From NCBI GenBank assembly GCA_023678885.1, contig CM042963.1, positions 26,353,542 to 26,417,541 on the forward strand: 64,000 nt of DNA. The letters run 5' to 3'. Made by a program: the position numbers and the translations under genes. The notes under the pieces are model-generated. The model was not told the origin of the DNA. It saw nothing but the letters and a program-made list of their open reading frames with translations, and ran no database searches. How positions within the stretch are numbered: position 1 is the stretch's first letter; each line of letters opens with the position of its first letter. The stretch is from Pogostemon cablin (taxonomy: Eukaryota > Streptophyta > Magnoliopsida > Lamiales > Lamiaceae). Below, one piece after another: positions 44,929 through 56,399 of this stretch.

Positions 44929-45552
44929 GTGAAGTTGAAAGATCCAGGAAGCTTCACGATTCTATGTGAAATTGGAAAGGGGCAGGCACGAAAAGTTTTG
45001 TGTGATCTTGGTGTAAGTATTAACTTGATGCCCTTATCTTTATTCAAGAAGCTAAGTTTGGGGGAGCTTGCTCCCGCTCCCACGACAGTAGCTCTACAAT
45101 TGGTGGATATGTCCATGACCTTTCCGAAAGAAGTGATAGAAGATGTACTTGTAAAAGTAGAGAAGCTTATTTTTCCTGTGGATTTTCTTGTACTAGAGAT
45201 GGAAGATGACAAGGATAATGTTCCTCTTATCTTAGGGAGGTCATTCCTTACCACTGCTGGAGCTATGATTGATGTAAAAAAGGGGGAGCTTAGACTGCGA
45301 ATGGATAAAGAAGAGGTTCTGTTTAACCTCGACAAAGCAATGAAGATGCCTATAGAGACGCAGTGTTATAGCATTGACGTGCTGGAGGAGATCGTGAAGG
45401 AAGATATTTCTTTAATCCTTTTGAAGGATCCTTTGGAGACATGCTTGGCGGAGTCTCTTAATTTTCCCACCACAGAGCTAGATGAGCTCTCCAACAAGGT
45501 GTGTATTGAATTTCTTGAAAATTTACTATTGGATGGTCTCTGGATGATTTAA
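44929..45552 (+). pseudogene. retropepsin (aspartic protease) of element B
   Basis: 207 open codons. Residue about 26 begins the D-L-G-V-S-I-N-L-M active-site motif; PLILGRSFLTTAGAMID near residue 90-105 is the second conserved block. D-L-G is the usual form in this lineage. It would cleave the Gag-Pol polyprotein. The frame upstream, including the acidic linker, is broken. Confidence 0.87.
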
Positions 45553-46543
45553 AAGGTATAAATACATCTTATTGCATGCATAAAATAAGGTTGCTAGATG
45601 AAGCTAAGGGGTGTATTCAGAATCAGCGGAGGGTCAATCCCACAATTCAAGAAGTGATTAGGAAGCAAATCTTAACATGGTTAGATGCAGGAATTATTTA
45701 TCCCATTAGTGATAGTCCCCATTTGAGTCCATTGCATGTTTAGCTAAGAAGGGGGCATGACTATATTGAAAGCTGATGATGGAAAGACATTAGCCACTAG
45801 GATTCCTACGGGATGGCGTGTGTGTATGGATTATAGGAAACTAAATGAAAATACATGCAAAGACCACTTTCCTTTTCCTTTCATGGATCAGATGTTAGAC
45901 TGTTTAGTGGGGGTATGAGTTTTATTGTTTCTTGGACAGGTACTCGGGCTATAATCAAATCATGATTGCACCCGAGGATCAAGAAAAGACCACTTTTACT
46001 TACCCTTATGCAACCTTTGCTTTTATAAAAATACCTTTTGGATTGTGTAATGCGCCTGCTACTTTTTAAAGGTGCATGATTGCCATATTTGATGGGTTGA
46101 TAGAAAAGATCATGGAGGTGTTTATGAATGATTTTTTGGTGTTTGAATCCTCCTTTGTTATATGTTTGTCTAACCTATCTATTTTTTTAAAGATATGTCT
46201 AGAAACTAATCTTGTCTTAAATTGGGAGATGTGTCACTTCATTGTGAGAGATGGGATTGTTCTAGGGAATTATGTTTCGGCCAAAGAATTGCAAGTTGAT
46301 AGAGCCAAGGTGGTGGCCATTGAGAAGCTTCCACCACCTACTAATGAGAAGGGAGTGCGGTCCTTCCTTAGACATGCCGGATTTTATAGAAGATTTATCA
46401 AACATTTTTCAAAATACTCCAAGCCCTTGTCTTACTTACTTGAAAAGGATGTTCCTTTTGTTTTTGATGATGAATGTTTAACAACTTTTCAGGTTTTGAA
46501 AGAGGCACTTATTACTGCACCTATCTTGATCACACCGGATTGA
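45553..46543 (+). pseudogene. reverse transcriptase of element B
   Basis: Gypsy RT in broken frames. Blocks: the LDAGIIYPISDSP motif near 45700, IPTGWRVCMDYRKLN near 45800-45840, YSGYNQIMIAPEDQEKT near 45945-45990, FGLCNAPATF near 46035-46065, then the open piece 46076-46543. The catalytic Y/F-x-D-D motif reads F-M-N-D (near 46125), so one Asp is lost. The C-terminal part (RSFLRHAGFYRRFIK) is well kept. Confidence 0.9.
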
Positions 46544-46910
46544 ACTCATCCTTCTGTACTTATGTGTGATGCAAGCAATCTAGCACTTGGAGTGGTGCTC
46601 GGGCAGTTGAGGGAGAAGAAATTCTGCGCCATCTACTATACTAGTAAGACTTTTGATGCAGCACAAAAAAACTACACTGTTACTGAAAAGGAGTTTTTAG
46701 CTGTTATGTATGCATTCAACAAGTTTCGACAGTATTTGGTTGGCATGAAGAATATAGTGTAAACGGATCATTCTGCTATCCGGTACTTGATGGAGAAGAA
46801 GGAGGCGAAGCCTAGGATTATTAGATGGACCCTTCTGTTGCATAAGTTTGATATGGAGATTCGAGATAAGAAAGGTACAGAGAATGTTTTAGCGGATCAC
46901 CTATCAAGGT
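46544..46910 (+). pseudogene. RNase H of element B
   Basis: Starts M-C-D-A-S-N, with the first catalytic Asp, then GVVLGQ, IYYTSKTF, N-Y-T-V-T-E-K-E and, after a TAA at 46760, TDHSAIRYL and the L-A-D-H-L-S-R end. Except for the stop, the Gypsy-type domain is complete. Confidence 0.88.
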
Positions 46911-47753
46911 TTGAGAAAAAGGAGCATTGTTTATGATTCCTTTGAATACATAGAAGAGATATTTCCTGATGAGAAGATCATGGCGGTGTTTACTGAAGGA
47001 GCGGAGAAAGCTTGCGTAGTTGCTGCTCAAGGAATGGATCCATGGTATGCGGATTATCTTAACTACATTGTAGTGGGTGAAATTCCTAAAGGTCTCAATA
47101 TGTATCAATTTGCTAAATTTAAGAGAGATGTTGAGACTTTCATATGGTATGATCTGTTCGTCTACAAAATTTGTATGGACTCTATCATTCGTAGGTATAT
47201 GCCTGAAATGGAGATGGAGAGTGTTCTTGATTTTTGCCATGCACAATCTAATGGGGGGCACTTCGGAGCCCAAAAGAGTATGGCGAAGGTACTTCAATCT
47301 GCTCTTTATTGGCCTACTTTGTTTAAAGACTGTGAATCTTACGTAGCGATATGTGATAGATGTCAAAGAATAGGAAACATAAGTAAAAGAGATGAGATGT
47401 CACTTCAGCCAAGCATTATTGTAGAGATCTTCTATGTATGGGAAATCGATTTTATGGGGCATTTTCCCCTATCTAATGGATTTGTCTATATCTTTCTTGT
47501 GGTGGATTATGTTTCTAAATGGGTGGAAGCAATTCATACTCACATGAATGATGCAAAAATGGTTTTGTCATTCTTGAAAAAACATATCTTGGCCCGCTAT
47601 GGAGTTTCTAGAGCTCTCGTGAGTGATGGAGGATCACACTTCGTGAGTAAGCTTATTGAAAGAGTTTTCAAGGAGTACGGTGTTAAGCATAGGGTTACTA
47701 CACTCTATCTCCTCAAGCAAATGGGCAAGCCAAAGTCTCTAATCAGCAAGTAA
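46911..47753 (+). pseudogene. integrase of element B, zinc finger and catalytic core
   Basis: 280 open codons. HHCC-type region: H of FCHAQSNGGHFG, then Y-W-P-T-L-F, then C-x2-C (CDRC). Core: first Asp in W-E-I-D-F-M-G, second Asp in V-S-D-G-G-S-H-F. Just after, a frameshift near 47700 changes frame; in the other frame the catalytic Glu position (G-Q-A-E) is Lys. Non-functional. Confidence 0.9.
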
Positions 47754-48316
47754 AACAAATCTTGGAAAAGGTAGTCAGAACCAATAGGAAAGATTGGGCT
47801 ATGAAGCTCGATGATGTTTTATAGGGATTCCGGACTTCATATAAGACTGAGCTAGGAATGTCTCCTTATCAAATTGTCTATGGGAAGTTGTGCCACTTAC
47901 CTGTAGAGATTCAGCCTAAGTCTTTTTGGGCCGTTAGAAGTTTGAACTTATCCATCGAGGATCAAAAGGAGTTGAGGATGACTCACATCAATCAATTGGA
48001 CGAGTTCAGAAATCAAGCCTTTATGAACTCGGTGATCTACAATGAGAGAATGAAAAAGTGGCATGACTCAAAAATCACTTTCAAAGAGTTCAAGCAAGGA
48101 GATGAGGTGTTACTCTTTAACTCTTGTTTGAAGCTTTTTGCAAAAAAATTGAAATCGAAGTGGACGGGACCGTTCATTATCCATAGAGCCTGCGGAGAGG
48201 AGAGTTTTGAGATCATTAACAAAGATGGAGATATCATAGCAACGAGTGGGCATCGATTGAAGCACTTAAAGTTGCCAGATAATGCTTGCATTGTCTTTGA
48301 AGATACCTTGATTTGA
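47754..48316 (+). pseudogene. integrase C-terminal domain of element B
   Basis: After the frameshift and a TAG at 47822, the frame 47858-48316 encodes M-S-P-Y-Q-I-V-Y-G-K, then RMKKWHD, the G-D-E-V-L-L-F-N-S motif, K-W-T-G-P-F and G-H-R-L-K-H-L. This is the DNA-binding C-terminus typical of plant Gypsy elements without a chromodomain, as in Athila. It ends at a TGA at 48314. Confidence 0.9.
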
Positions 48317-48483
48317 ATTGGTAACGTCGTGACTCTCCGACGTTAAACATGAGCACTTGTTGGGGGATTTTCTTCCTGTTTTATTGCTTTATTTATTTCG
48401 AGTAAGAAATTTTTATATTTATCGTGCTTATAAATCGGCAATTACATCTCTTTGAAAATTTAGTTTCAACTGTAGTTTCTACT

Positions 48484-48497
48484 AAGTTTGGGGGGTG
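48484..48497 (+). promoter_or_regulatory. internal polypurine-like tract after pol in element B
   Basis: AAGTTTGGGGGGTG about 170 bases after the integrase stop, at the same relative place as in the other Gypsy elements (13500 +, 25201 -, 54825 -). The sequence after it does not match the B LTR, so it is not the 3' LTR border. Confidence 0.5.
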
Positions 48498-49264
48498 TGA
48501 TATTCATACCTCATCGTAGCACCAAGAGTATAATCTTTTCTTTGTAACGTTTGCTAGGGAGTTGATTTTTTGTGGTATTTTGAAACTTTGAAGGGTAGGT
48601 TTTGATGTGTTAATTTTTTGCAATTTGCCTAGTGTTCAGTGGTGTTTTATTATGTAATGTGAGCTGAGTTATATACTTGATTTATAGAGTCAAAGTTGAG
48701 GTTCTCTATTTATTGTTTTGGTTGGATATGACATTTAATGTTGCTTTAGAGTCTGAGTTTTGCAGGAGATGGAGGAAATCACGAAAAACGAGTATCTATA
48801 GCCTGCTCAACCAAAAGTTAGGCTGCTCGACCAATCACTGAGGTCGAGCGGACCACTGTAAGGCTGATCCTAAAATTTTTCAGAATATAGAGGTACCGCT
48901 CGATCAATCAGGGCCACTCGACAAGAACATATTAGTCGAGTGAGAGGTCGAGCGAAACACAAAAGACAGTTTCATCTTACAGGGTCACCACTCGACAGTT
49001 CAAGGATCGCTCGACCATGCCATTGGACCTGAGCGAAGAAGGAAAGTCGCGAATATAAGGTCAGTTTCTGCGCACCGCTTGACATTTTCTCACCATCTCT
49101 TCTCGAGCGCTCATCCCGAACTGTAAGATTTCCACTCCAAACTCATAGTACACTATTCTTTTCTTAAACCACACACATTCCACATCATTTTGGAGGATTC
49201 AAGTCCAAATTAGGGCTCTTCTTCTCAATTTGGGGAATTTTGTTCTTTGTCACTTCACACACCC
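48498..49264 (+). other. spacer between pol and the 3' ORF of element B
   Basis: No coding sequence. 48800-49030 has many CTCGACC/GGTCGAG motifs, as in the LTR U3 at 30570-30740 and after gag at 44280-44520. Confidence 0.65.
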
Positions 49265-50980
49265 ATGGCTGGCGATAAAGGTATGTTTTCTTGACTTTTA
49301 CCTTTGAATTGGATTACTCTTTGATTTGAATAGTTGGGTAAGTTGATTAAGCTTGCTTTTGATTAAGATTGAGCTTTGAATTTGGGTGTTTGTTTTTGAA
49401 ATTTTATATTATTTGAATGGGTTCAATTTTACGTTGGATTTATGCAATTTTGTGAAATTGATGATGCATATTTCACGGGCTTGGGTTTAATTTGTAAATT
49501 TTTTCTTGGGCTTGTTGATTTTGTGTGACGATTATGATTAATTGGAATTGTGGATTTGTGAAACATGCTTGAGAATATGTTTAATTGTTAATTTTTGGAG
49601 TTAAATTGAGGCATGTTGGTATTTGTTGGATATATGGAAATCTTTAGGACGTTTGAGTTTGATTTCTTCATGATATATCTTTTTGAGGATTATTGTTTGG
49701 AATTGTTTATACATGTGAGTTATGGAGAAGTTAATGAGCTCAACTTTCTTATGCATATTATTTGAAGTCTTGAGTAGAATCTATGTGGAATTAGTCTCAG
49801 GTTGGTTATACTTGCTTATTCTTGTTTATGAGGTATATTGAAATATAATTATGTAGGAAAAGAGATTGCTTCCTCATCTTAGAGGATAGGATCAGGGACA
49901 CCGAAGAAGGGCGAGATAGCCAAGAGACTTAAGAAAGATAAGAGGATGCCGTCCAATTTTAGTTTGAAAATACCCGAGTGGGAAGATAAAGAGGAGCTAT
50001 AGGGAATGATCTCTAGGAAGATTGCTCGGACTCGTTATCAGGATGATCTAGCCATGGTAGAGATAAATATCATAAATGATATCTGATGGATGTTTAACCA
50101 GGTAGGGATCAGAGGATTCACGGACTTGAAGAGGGAGACTTATTTTCACATTACAGTGGAGATGTTATGCACGCTGGATGTGATTCATGGGGAGTACTTT
50201 CTTCCTACAGCCGTTTAGTTCCGACTTGTAGGGGAATTGAGGTACTTATATCCTAGTGAGTTCAACAGGATATTTGGGTGCTCGGACAATGTATCGACAC
50301 TGGAGAACAAAGATTTTGATGCAAATGAATTCTGGAGGTCAATTACAGGTTTGTGAGGAGACTATAATCCATAGATTTCGAGGGTGGTTGCTTTCATCCG
50401 CAACCCAGTGATTGCTTACATGGATCGTATCCTAGGAAACACTATTTTTGCTAGAGCTGAAGAAGGGTGTATTCCGAGAGGAGAGCTGTATGTTCTTTGG
50501 TGTATGATGAACGGAGTTCATTTTAATTTGGGTGTCTATGTCTTGCAGCAGCTGCATTGGTTCACTTTAGACACGTTTCAGAAGGTGAATATTGGAGGGT
50601 TGATTACATCGTTGGTCAAGCATTACAATGTAGATTTATCAAGGTTTAGCCCAGACTAAGGTGATCCAGATTTGATTCTATCGGCATGCGTGAGGATGAA
50701 CTTGGCTCGAAGAGAGGATGTTGTATGGATGTTCATCCGGGGAAGCAACCTGATCATGTTCAAACTTTCCTTTTCTCTTATTCATCTCACCACGATTCAG
50801 ATCAATGCAAATTTATTGATGAACAATCCTACGCATGTTGCGATCTCCACTACGTGTTGTGCAGAGGAAGATTGGCGGACTTTGGTTGATATGCATCTTC
50901 AGGGGGTGTATATTGATCTTGATATGATTCTAGTGGGAGAGCCAGAGGAGTATGAGGAGGATGAGCTTAAGGAGTCATAG
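49265..50980 (+). pseudogene. Athila 3' ORF (env-like position, Athila ORF family), split and degraded
   Basis: First exon-like start MAGDKG at 49265 followed by a GTATG donor and about 580 bases of intron-like DNA. Coding resumes near 49857 with a basic N-terminus, then TYFHITVEMLCTLDV, EFWRSITG, and the open piece 50384-50659 (FIRNPVIAYMDRILGNTIFAR, ELYVLWCMMNG, then IGGLIT). This pattern matches the conserved Athila ORF found downstream of pol in Athila elements. Its role is unknown; it lies where retroviruses have env. At least four in-frame stops. 50672-50980 holds an acidic tail. Confidence 0.8.
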
Positions 50981-51040
50981 CAGAAACAGCAGTATGAGCA
51001 GTCGCAGCAGCAGTGAACTTGGTTTCAATTTTGGTTAAAT

Positions 51041-53016
51041 TGATTAGAGCAAGTGTACTCTATCGCGTAGTAGACCATAGTGACCAAGTGCAAAATTTAG
51101 AAATATCGAACCCAAGGGCGAAAGTGGGTAGACGAGTTTAAAAGATGTTTTACTCTAGAAGGACTAATCAAATAAAAAGGGGTTTTGATTATACTACAAA
51201 CTAATAACTAGAAAAGCAATTAAAAATAGAACATGTACACATGTGACGGAAGATGGATGAAAGTGAGCAATCTAAGAAGTATGTAAGGCAAGCAACATTC
51301 ATGAAAAAGGTATATATAGAATCACACACACACATGCATTGATGGTCTTCATGTTATGATATTAAGGGCAATCACGTATGTACCCCTAATTCCTATGGTC
51401 AAGGCAATTAGGTTCTCAACTCTTTTACAAGTTTAAATCTCCTAGGATTGTCTCTTAATCTCAATTCCCTTAAGGAACTTTGATCATAAGTTTGGTTCCC
51501 CTCACTAGTTCCTCACTAATGTCCTATCATGAGGTTCTAAGGAATTGAAGGGTATGGCTTACCTCTCCTCACACTAACTAAGTCATCTCATGCAATCAAT
51601 GTTTCAATTAAACAACTAAGCATAATATTGGAATAGCCATCCTAACACTATGAATAGAGAATTTAATCACACAAATCATACATAAAATGAGAATAAGCAT
51701 TCATGAGATGATGAATTGAGCCAATTGAGCCAATTGAGCCATGGCATGCTCCAATTGAGCCAAATAATGAAGAAAATAACAAAATAAAGGTAAGTTGGCT
51801 CTCCTTTGATGGTGAACTTCCTCCTCCTTGATCATGCTATAGTCTTCAACCAATGATGAATTCCTCTTCTTAGATTGGTGGATTGATGGAATGGTGGATG
51901 GATTTGAGGAGATCAAGTGGATTGGATGGATGAAGGGTATGGAGATGGGTGGAATGGAGTTAGCGTGTGAAAATATGATGTAAAATGTGTGTAACTGATC
52001 CAAAAATAATTCCTCTTCTTAGATTGGTGGATTGATGGAATGATGGATGGATTTGAGGAGATCAAGTGGATTGGATTGATGAAGGGTATAGAGATGGGTG
52101 GAATTGAGTTAGTGCATGAAAATATGGTGTAAAATATGTGTAACTGATCCAAAAATGATTCCTCCCATAATTTGTGATCAAAACTTGCATTTATACCCCA
52201 TGGAAGCTTCTAGAACACGTGGAGCACTTAATTCTGACTTTTGGCCGGACTCGACTTGAGCTTGCAGAGCTCGGGTTGAGCTGAAATGCATTTCTGGGCA
52301 GTTTTCGGCATTCAACGGAGCACGGGTTGCGTTCTGCACATGCCCTCAGCATGGGCATGTAGCTGTTTCTGACGTTGGTGCACAACCACTGTTATAGGCC
52401 CGTGTTTGGCATACATTTTGAGCTGTCAGCACCAACTTGACTCGATTTAGAACTCCGGTCGAGCTTGGAGGTCGTGTCCAGGACTCTAGTCGAACTTTGT
52501 GTCGAGTTAAGGACTCTGGTCGAGTTGGTGCAGCGTAGTCTCACCCTTTCGCGCATAACTTTCACATTGAATCCCGATTCGAAAGATTCTTGCTCTCACG
52601 CGATCCTCTCTTCCGTGGCTTTGTAACCATGTACCACATGCTCAGTTTTAAGGTCCACACAAATACAGAAAAATTACACAAGTTGGACGTGTGTTTTTCA
52701 GTATTTTGCTTTTGCTCGTTCTCCTTTGTTTCAACTCCGAATTGAGCTCTATTTTGTCCCACATCTTCCTTATCGTGTATAGAATCCATTTTTACCTGAA
52801 AATCACACAAATTACGCCAAAGTACCAATTCTCTAAATATTTACAAATATTGCACAATTTAAGGCACTTAATCATGAAAATCACTCATTTATCATTTCAA
52901 AGCACACATCTCCATATCTTCATATAACACCACCAAATGATATACAAAATGAATAAAAGCACACAAAAATACATAATAAAAAGACACTAAAATCTAGCTG
53001 AAAATGACACCGATCA
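51041..53016 (-). repeat. 3' LTR of Gypsy element C (1976 bp)
   Basis: Ends TGATTAGAG and ACCGATCA on +. To its right is CCCCCCCC, the polypurine tract on -, so it is a 3' LTR in - orientation. The U5 phrase ATCGAACCCAAGGG is at 51107. TATAAATG on - near 52188-52195. U3 module at 52530-52625 (-). It inserted into or replaced the end of element B; the partner TSD is not visible. Confidence 0.85.
51861..52158. repeat. 149-bp tandem duplication in LTR C
   Basis: The unit starting TTCCTCTTCTTAGATTGG begins at 51861 and 52010. The copies differ at about ten sites, so the duplication is not recent. Confidence 0.9.
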
Positions 53017-54961
53017 ACCCCCCCCAAAGTTAAAGTGTTGCTCGTCCTCGAGCAACGAAAATGAGAAAATGAGAGGGGGAATTTTCACCTAGAGGAAGAC
53101 CTAAAGAACATAAGCAATAACATATCATAAGTAACAAGGACTACAAATCATATCAAGTCACCCTACAACATTAAAATCATGACACAAAAAATTAACTAGT
53201 TCAAGTTTAAGAAAATTAAAAGTAATAAAGTCCCTTCCGGTCCAAACCTCACATCGGATATCAAAATGTACTCAACACTCTATGAAGTATGATAATTTTT
53301 ACTCATCAATCAATTGAACCTGACGCACCATAGGCTTGCTCACGGACTACATTCACAAGCCACCAAGGCTTCAACTAATGATAAAAAAGGACTTTCACTT
53401 TTGGATGTAATGATAGGCTCTTTGATAATGGTAGGGAGAATATGGATAAGTGTGACTTATCAAGTGTAAGTAATCGAAGAGATGATCAGCTTCTTCAACT
53501 TCTTCACGTTTCTTTCTTCCTTTCTTTTCTTTTCTAATCACAAGCACTAATCATTATCATTCCTTGGATTTCTTTAGCTTCTTTTAATTTGCATGCTTTC
53601 TTTCTTTCGACTTTTGAATTCCTTGAGCATATTTTTGTTGATTTGCTCCTTTTTTCTTATGTTGAAGTTGCATGTACATTTTGCTTGAGCTCTTTTTATT
53701 TTTTTCTTGCTTGTTTACATTTCCTTCTTTCTTTTGCACAACTTCACCATCAAACCTTGTAAACCATCATCTCCTCAATCACTCACACAAAGGTTATATA
53801 TATAAGGCTTAAGTGGGTAATCATGGCTTGTAATGTGCTTATATCACAAAAATAGGCTTAAGGCTCAAAGTGGTTAACTAGGGATGATGTATAAGGTAAG
53901 AAAATATATGGCAATGACTTTAAAGTAATAAGGATGGCCTAAGATCATATCACTAATCTCCACCAATCGGGCTCATTCCCGTAGTGCATGAGCAAGTTCT
54001 AGTTTACCATGGCTCAATCGATTCACACATAAAGAAATTAACCATGGATACACGGTTGAGGCTCAAACGCTCACAAGCTTTTGCTCGGACTCTTAGGAAC
54101 CTATTACACCACAATTCATCTCAATATTGAACAAGTTAAATAGAACATGTTACAATTTTAAAGTGTAGAGTTTCTTAACATAATTCGCCATCACTTATCA
54201 CAAATAATATGCCATTGCTCACATTTAAAAACGACTCACAACATCCCAAAAATAAACCACTGAACCCTCCTATACAAGAATAAAGATACAAATAAAACAT
54301 AAAACCAAAGACTCACCAAACAAGACAACAACACATAACATTCAACAACGAAATTCCATCTATCAAAAGAAAATTCAAGCACATATCCTCATCATCCAAT
54401 AACATGTTGCCACCTTATTCAAAAATATAAAAACAAATAAAGCAAGTAAACCTCCCAAATACATAACAAATGAAGTAGCATGCCAATCCAAGCAAATTCA
54501 AATCTATGTTAAGCAAATGGAGATGATAAATAGTAAAGTGAACTCCCTTAGAAAGGCATTTGGTAGTGGAAGTAGTTGGCACTGGCCTCCGGGCTCGATT
54601 CGTGCTTTCAATACACTTCATTTATGCTCAACAACTCATCAAACACATTAGCTCAACAATTACAATAAAAAAATATGGACTATCATACACTTCAACACAA
54701 CCAAAAGAATCAAAATCAAACCAATACTCATGAGAAAAATTTTAAAATTTACCCAATTTTACAAGAAGACCTCTCAATCATCATATAAGCACACTAAAGT
54801 GGTGAATCACACCACGCACTCTCCCCCCAACTTAAATCGAAACAAGTTGAGAATTTAGTTTGCAAAAAGTGGTGAGACTTACCCTTGTAGTTTCCAACAA
54901 TGAGCTTCTTGTAGAGAAGTATATGCATCACAACGATTCAAGGTACGGCACACCACGCACT
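53017..54961 (-). other. 3' non-coding interior of Gypsy element C
   Basis: Homologous to 23291-25280 of the gag-only element: same opening (CAAAGTTAAAGTGTTG), same A-rich middle with a single copy of the region duplicated at 24241, and CCCCCCAACTT near 54825. No coding sequence remains. It is cut at 54961 by Copia D2; the rest of C is not in the window. Confidence 0.8.
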
Positions 54962-56354
54962 TGATGGCGCTTGGATCATTTGGTTAACGTGACCCGTTAG
55001 AATATCATGCGTTTCTATCACAGCGGAAGCAATAAATCATAGAAACGATTACCGTTCACCAAGGTATGTTGATGAAGATTGATTCTCGCAGGCAGCCTGC
55101 GCAGTCCCACGAGAATGGCCATAACTTCCTCGTCTGATGTCGGAATTGAGTGATCTTTCCGTTCAGACGATCCTCTCTTCGACAGCTTTCCGTCAATACA
55201 TTGATCAACAAATTCTAAGCACTTTACGATTTTATATAAATTTCGCAAGGTGGCAGACAGCAGCAGCAAACTACCTTCTGATCTTCTGCCGTATGTCCCA
55301 AGTCCGATCTCGACGTCGTGTGGGCGACGATCTACGAGACCTCCTCAATTTGCTCTCAACCCTCATCACACGTGAATAATCAGTTAGATTAGATTAGGGT
55401 TCCAGATAAGTTGAGGTGACTTATATACATGGGCTACAGCAGGGACCAGGAGGAGAAATTGGGTTGGGCCTCCATTGGGCTTAAGTATCCAAGCTTAGCC
55501 CAAAGCTTATACTTAAGTCCAATAATAATAATATATTCTACTAAAATATTATTATTGCACTACCGTACCAATCCCAAAATTACATTTTGGGCTCCTTCTT
55601 ATTATGAGCCCGTTAGTCTCCCCATGTTTAAGATATACAATGTCCATTAATTAATTTAAGTTACTGACAACTCAATTAATTAATATCTCATCCAAGAGTA
55701 GTATCACTCAACCTCATTATCATGTCGGAATAAATTCCACCTGCAGGGTTTACATGATAATCCTTATGAGCTCCTCAAGGGGACATCATCAACCTATGAC
55801 GGACACGGATTCCTTCTACAATCAACAGCACACCATAGAGACAGCACTATTTCCCAACTCATCGAGTTTGTTGATTTAATTACATGTAAATCTCACCCAT
55901 TGATGAATCAAAGAAATACATACTGCCCTACGTGTCGAGGTTATTGTATAGGGATTAAGAGCACGAACTTCCATAATAACTGAGATCAAGTTCTCCTATA
56001 AGTCAGTATAAGTCGAACGATCTCAAGCGGTCCTGCTCAATACATACAAGTGCACTAATGTGATTCTATAGCCAAGACAAGCTAATACCAAACCATACTA
56101 CAATCATCCCGATAGAGAGTCCCCGTCTATCTCGGTTGTGAACATCTATTTATACTTTATAAGAAAACCGATAATATGATCTTCCGTGTGTTGTCGCACA
56201 ACATAGTATCTACAGTATAAAGTAAGTGGACTATTGCATCGAACATATGAATAAATTATAAGATGCAATCATTTGATCATATGATTCTCATTTCAAATTA
56301 ATTGTTATAACATTGTTCATACAAAAAGCTAGACTTTTAGTATATAATCCAACA
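54962..56354 (-). repeat. 3' LTR of Copia D2 (1393 bp)
   Basis: TGATGGCGC...ATCCAACA on +. TATA box on - at 55420-55427. Module copy at 55089-55192 (-). Close to the D1 LTRs but with a different last few bases (CCATCA instead of CCAACA). Confidence 0.93.
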
Positions 56355-56355
56355 A

Positions 56356-56365
56356 TCTCCCACTT
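56356..56365 (-). promoter_or_regulatory. polypurine tract of Copia D2
   Basis: TCTCCCACTT on +, AAGTGGGAGA on -, one base from the LTR. Confidence 0.8.
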
Positions 56366-56399
56366 ATACTAAAAGACTATGCTGTTATGTCTTCTGCCA

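Larger units (their letters stand above)
33422..51040 (+). mobile_element. Athila-type Gypsy element B, degraded, 5' LTR truncated, 3' end missing
   Basis: Order: partial 5' LTR, Asp-tRNA-type primer site, gag, protease, RT, RNase H, integrase, internal polypurine tract, Athila 3' ORF. This is the full layout of an Athila-lineage element. A Copia element (35528-43854) is nested in gag with duplication ACTAC. Stops and frameshifts are present in most domains. The 3' LTR is not present because another Gypsy LTR begins at 51041. Confidence 0.9.

Noticed and set aside
46821..47366. A 181-codon - strand ORF
   Set aside because: Antisense of the RNase H and integrase genes of element B, which have recognisable motifs on +.
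48484..48520. TGATATTCATACC after GGGGGGTG as the 3' LTR start of element B
   Set aside because: The following text does not match the B LTR at 30374-34272, and the Athila 3' ORF still lies downstream. The tract is therefore internal.
55429..55650. A 73-75-codon ORF (MGYSRDQEEKLG...) conserved at 36231, 43171, 55429 and 62372
   Set aside because: It is the antisense of the LTR around the TATA box and is conserved because the LTRs are recent copies. No codon-level evidence for a protein.
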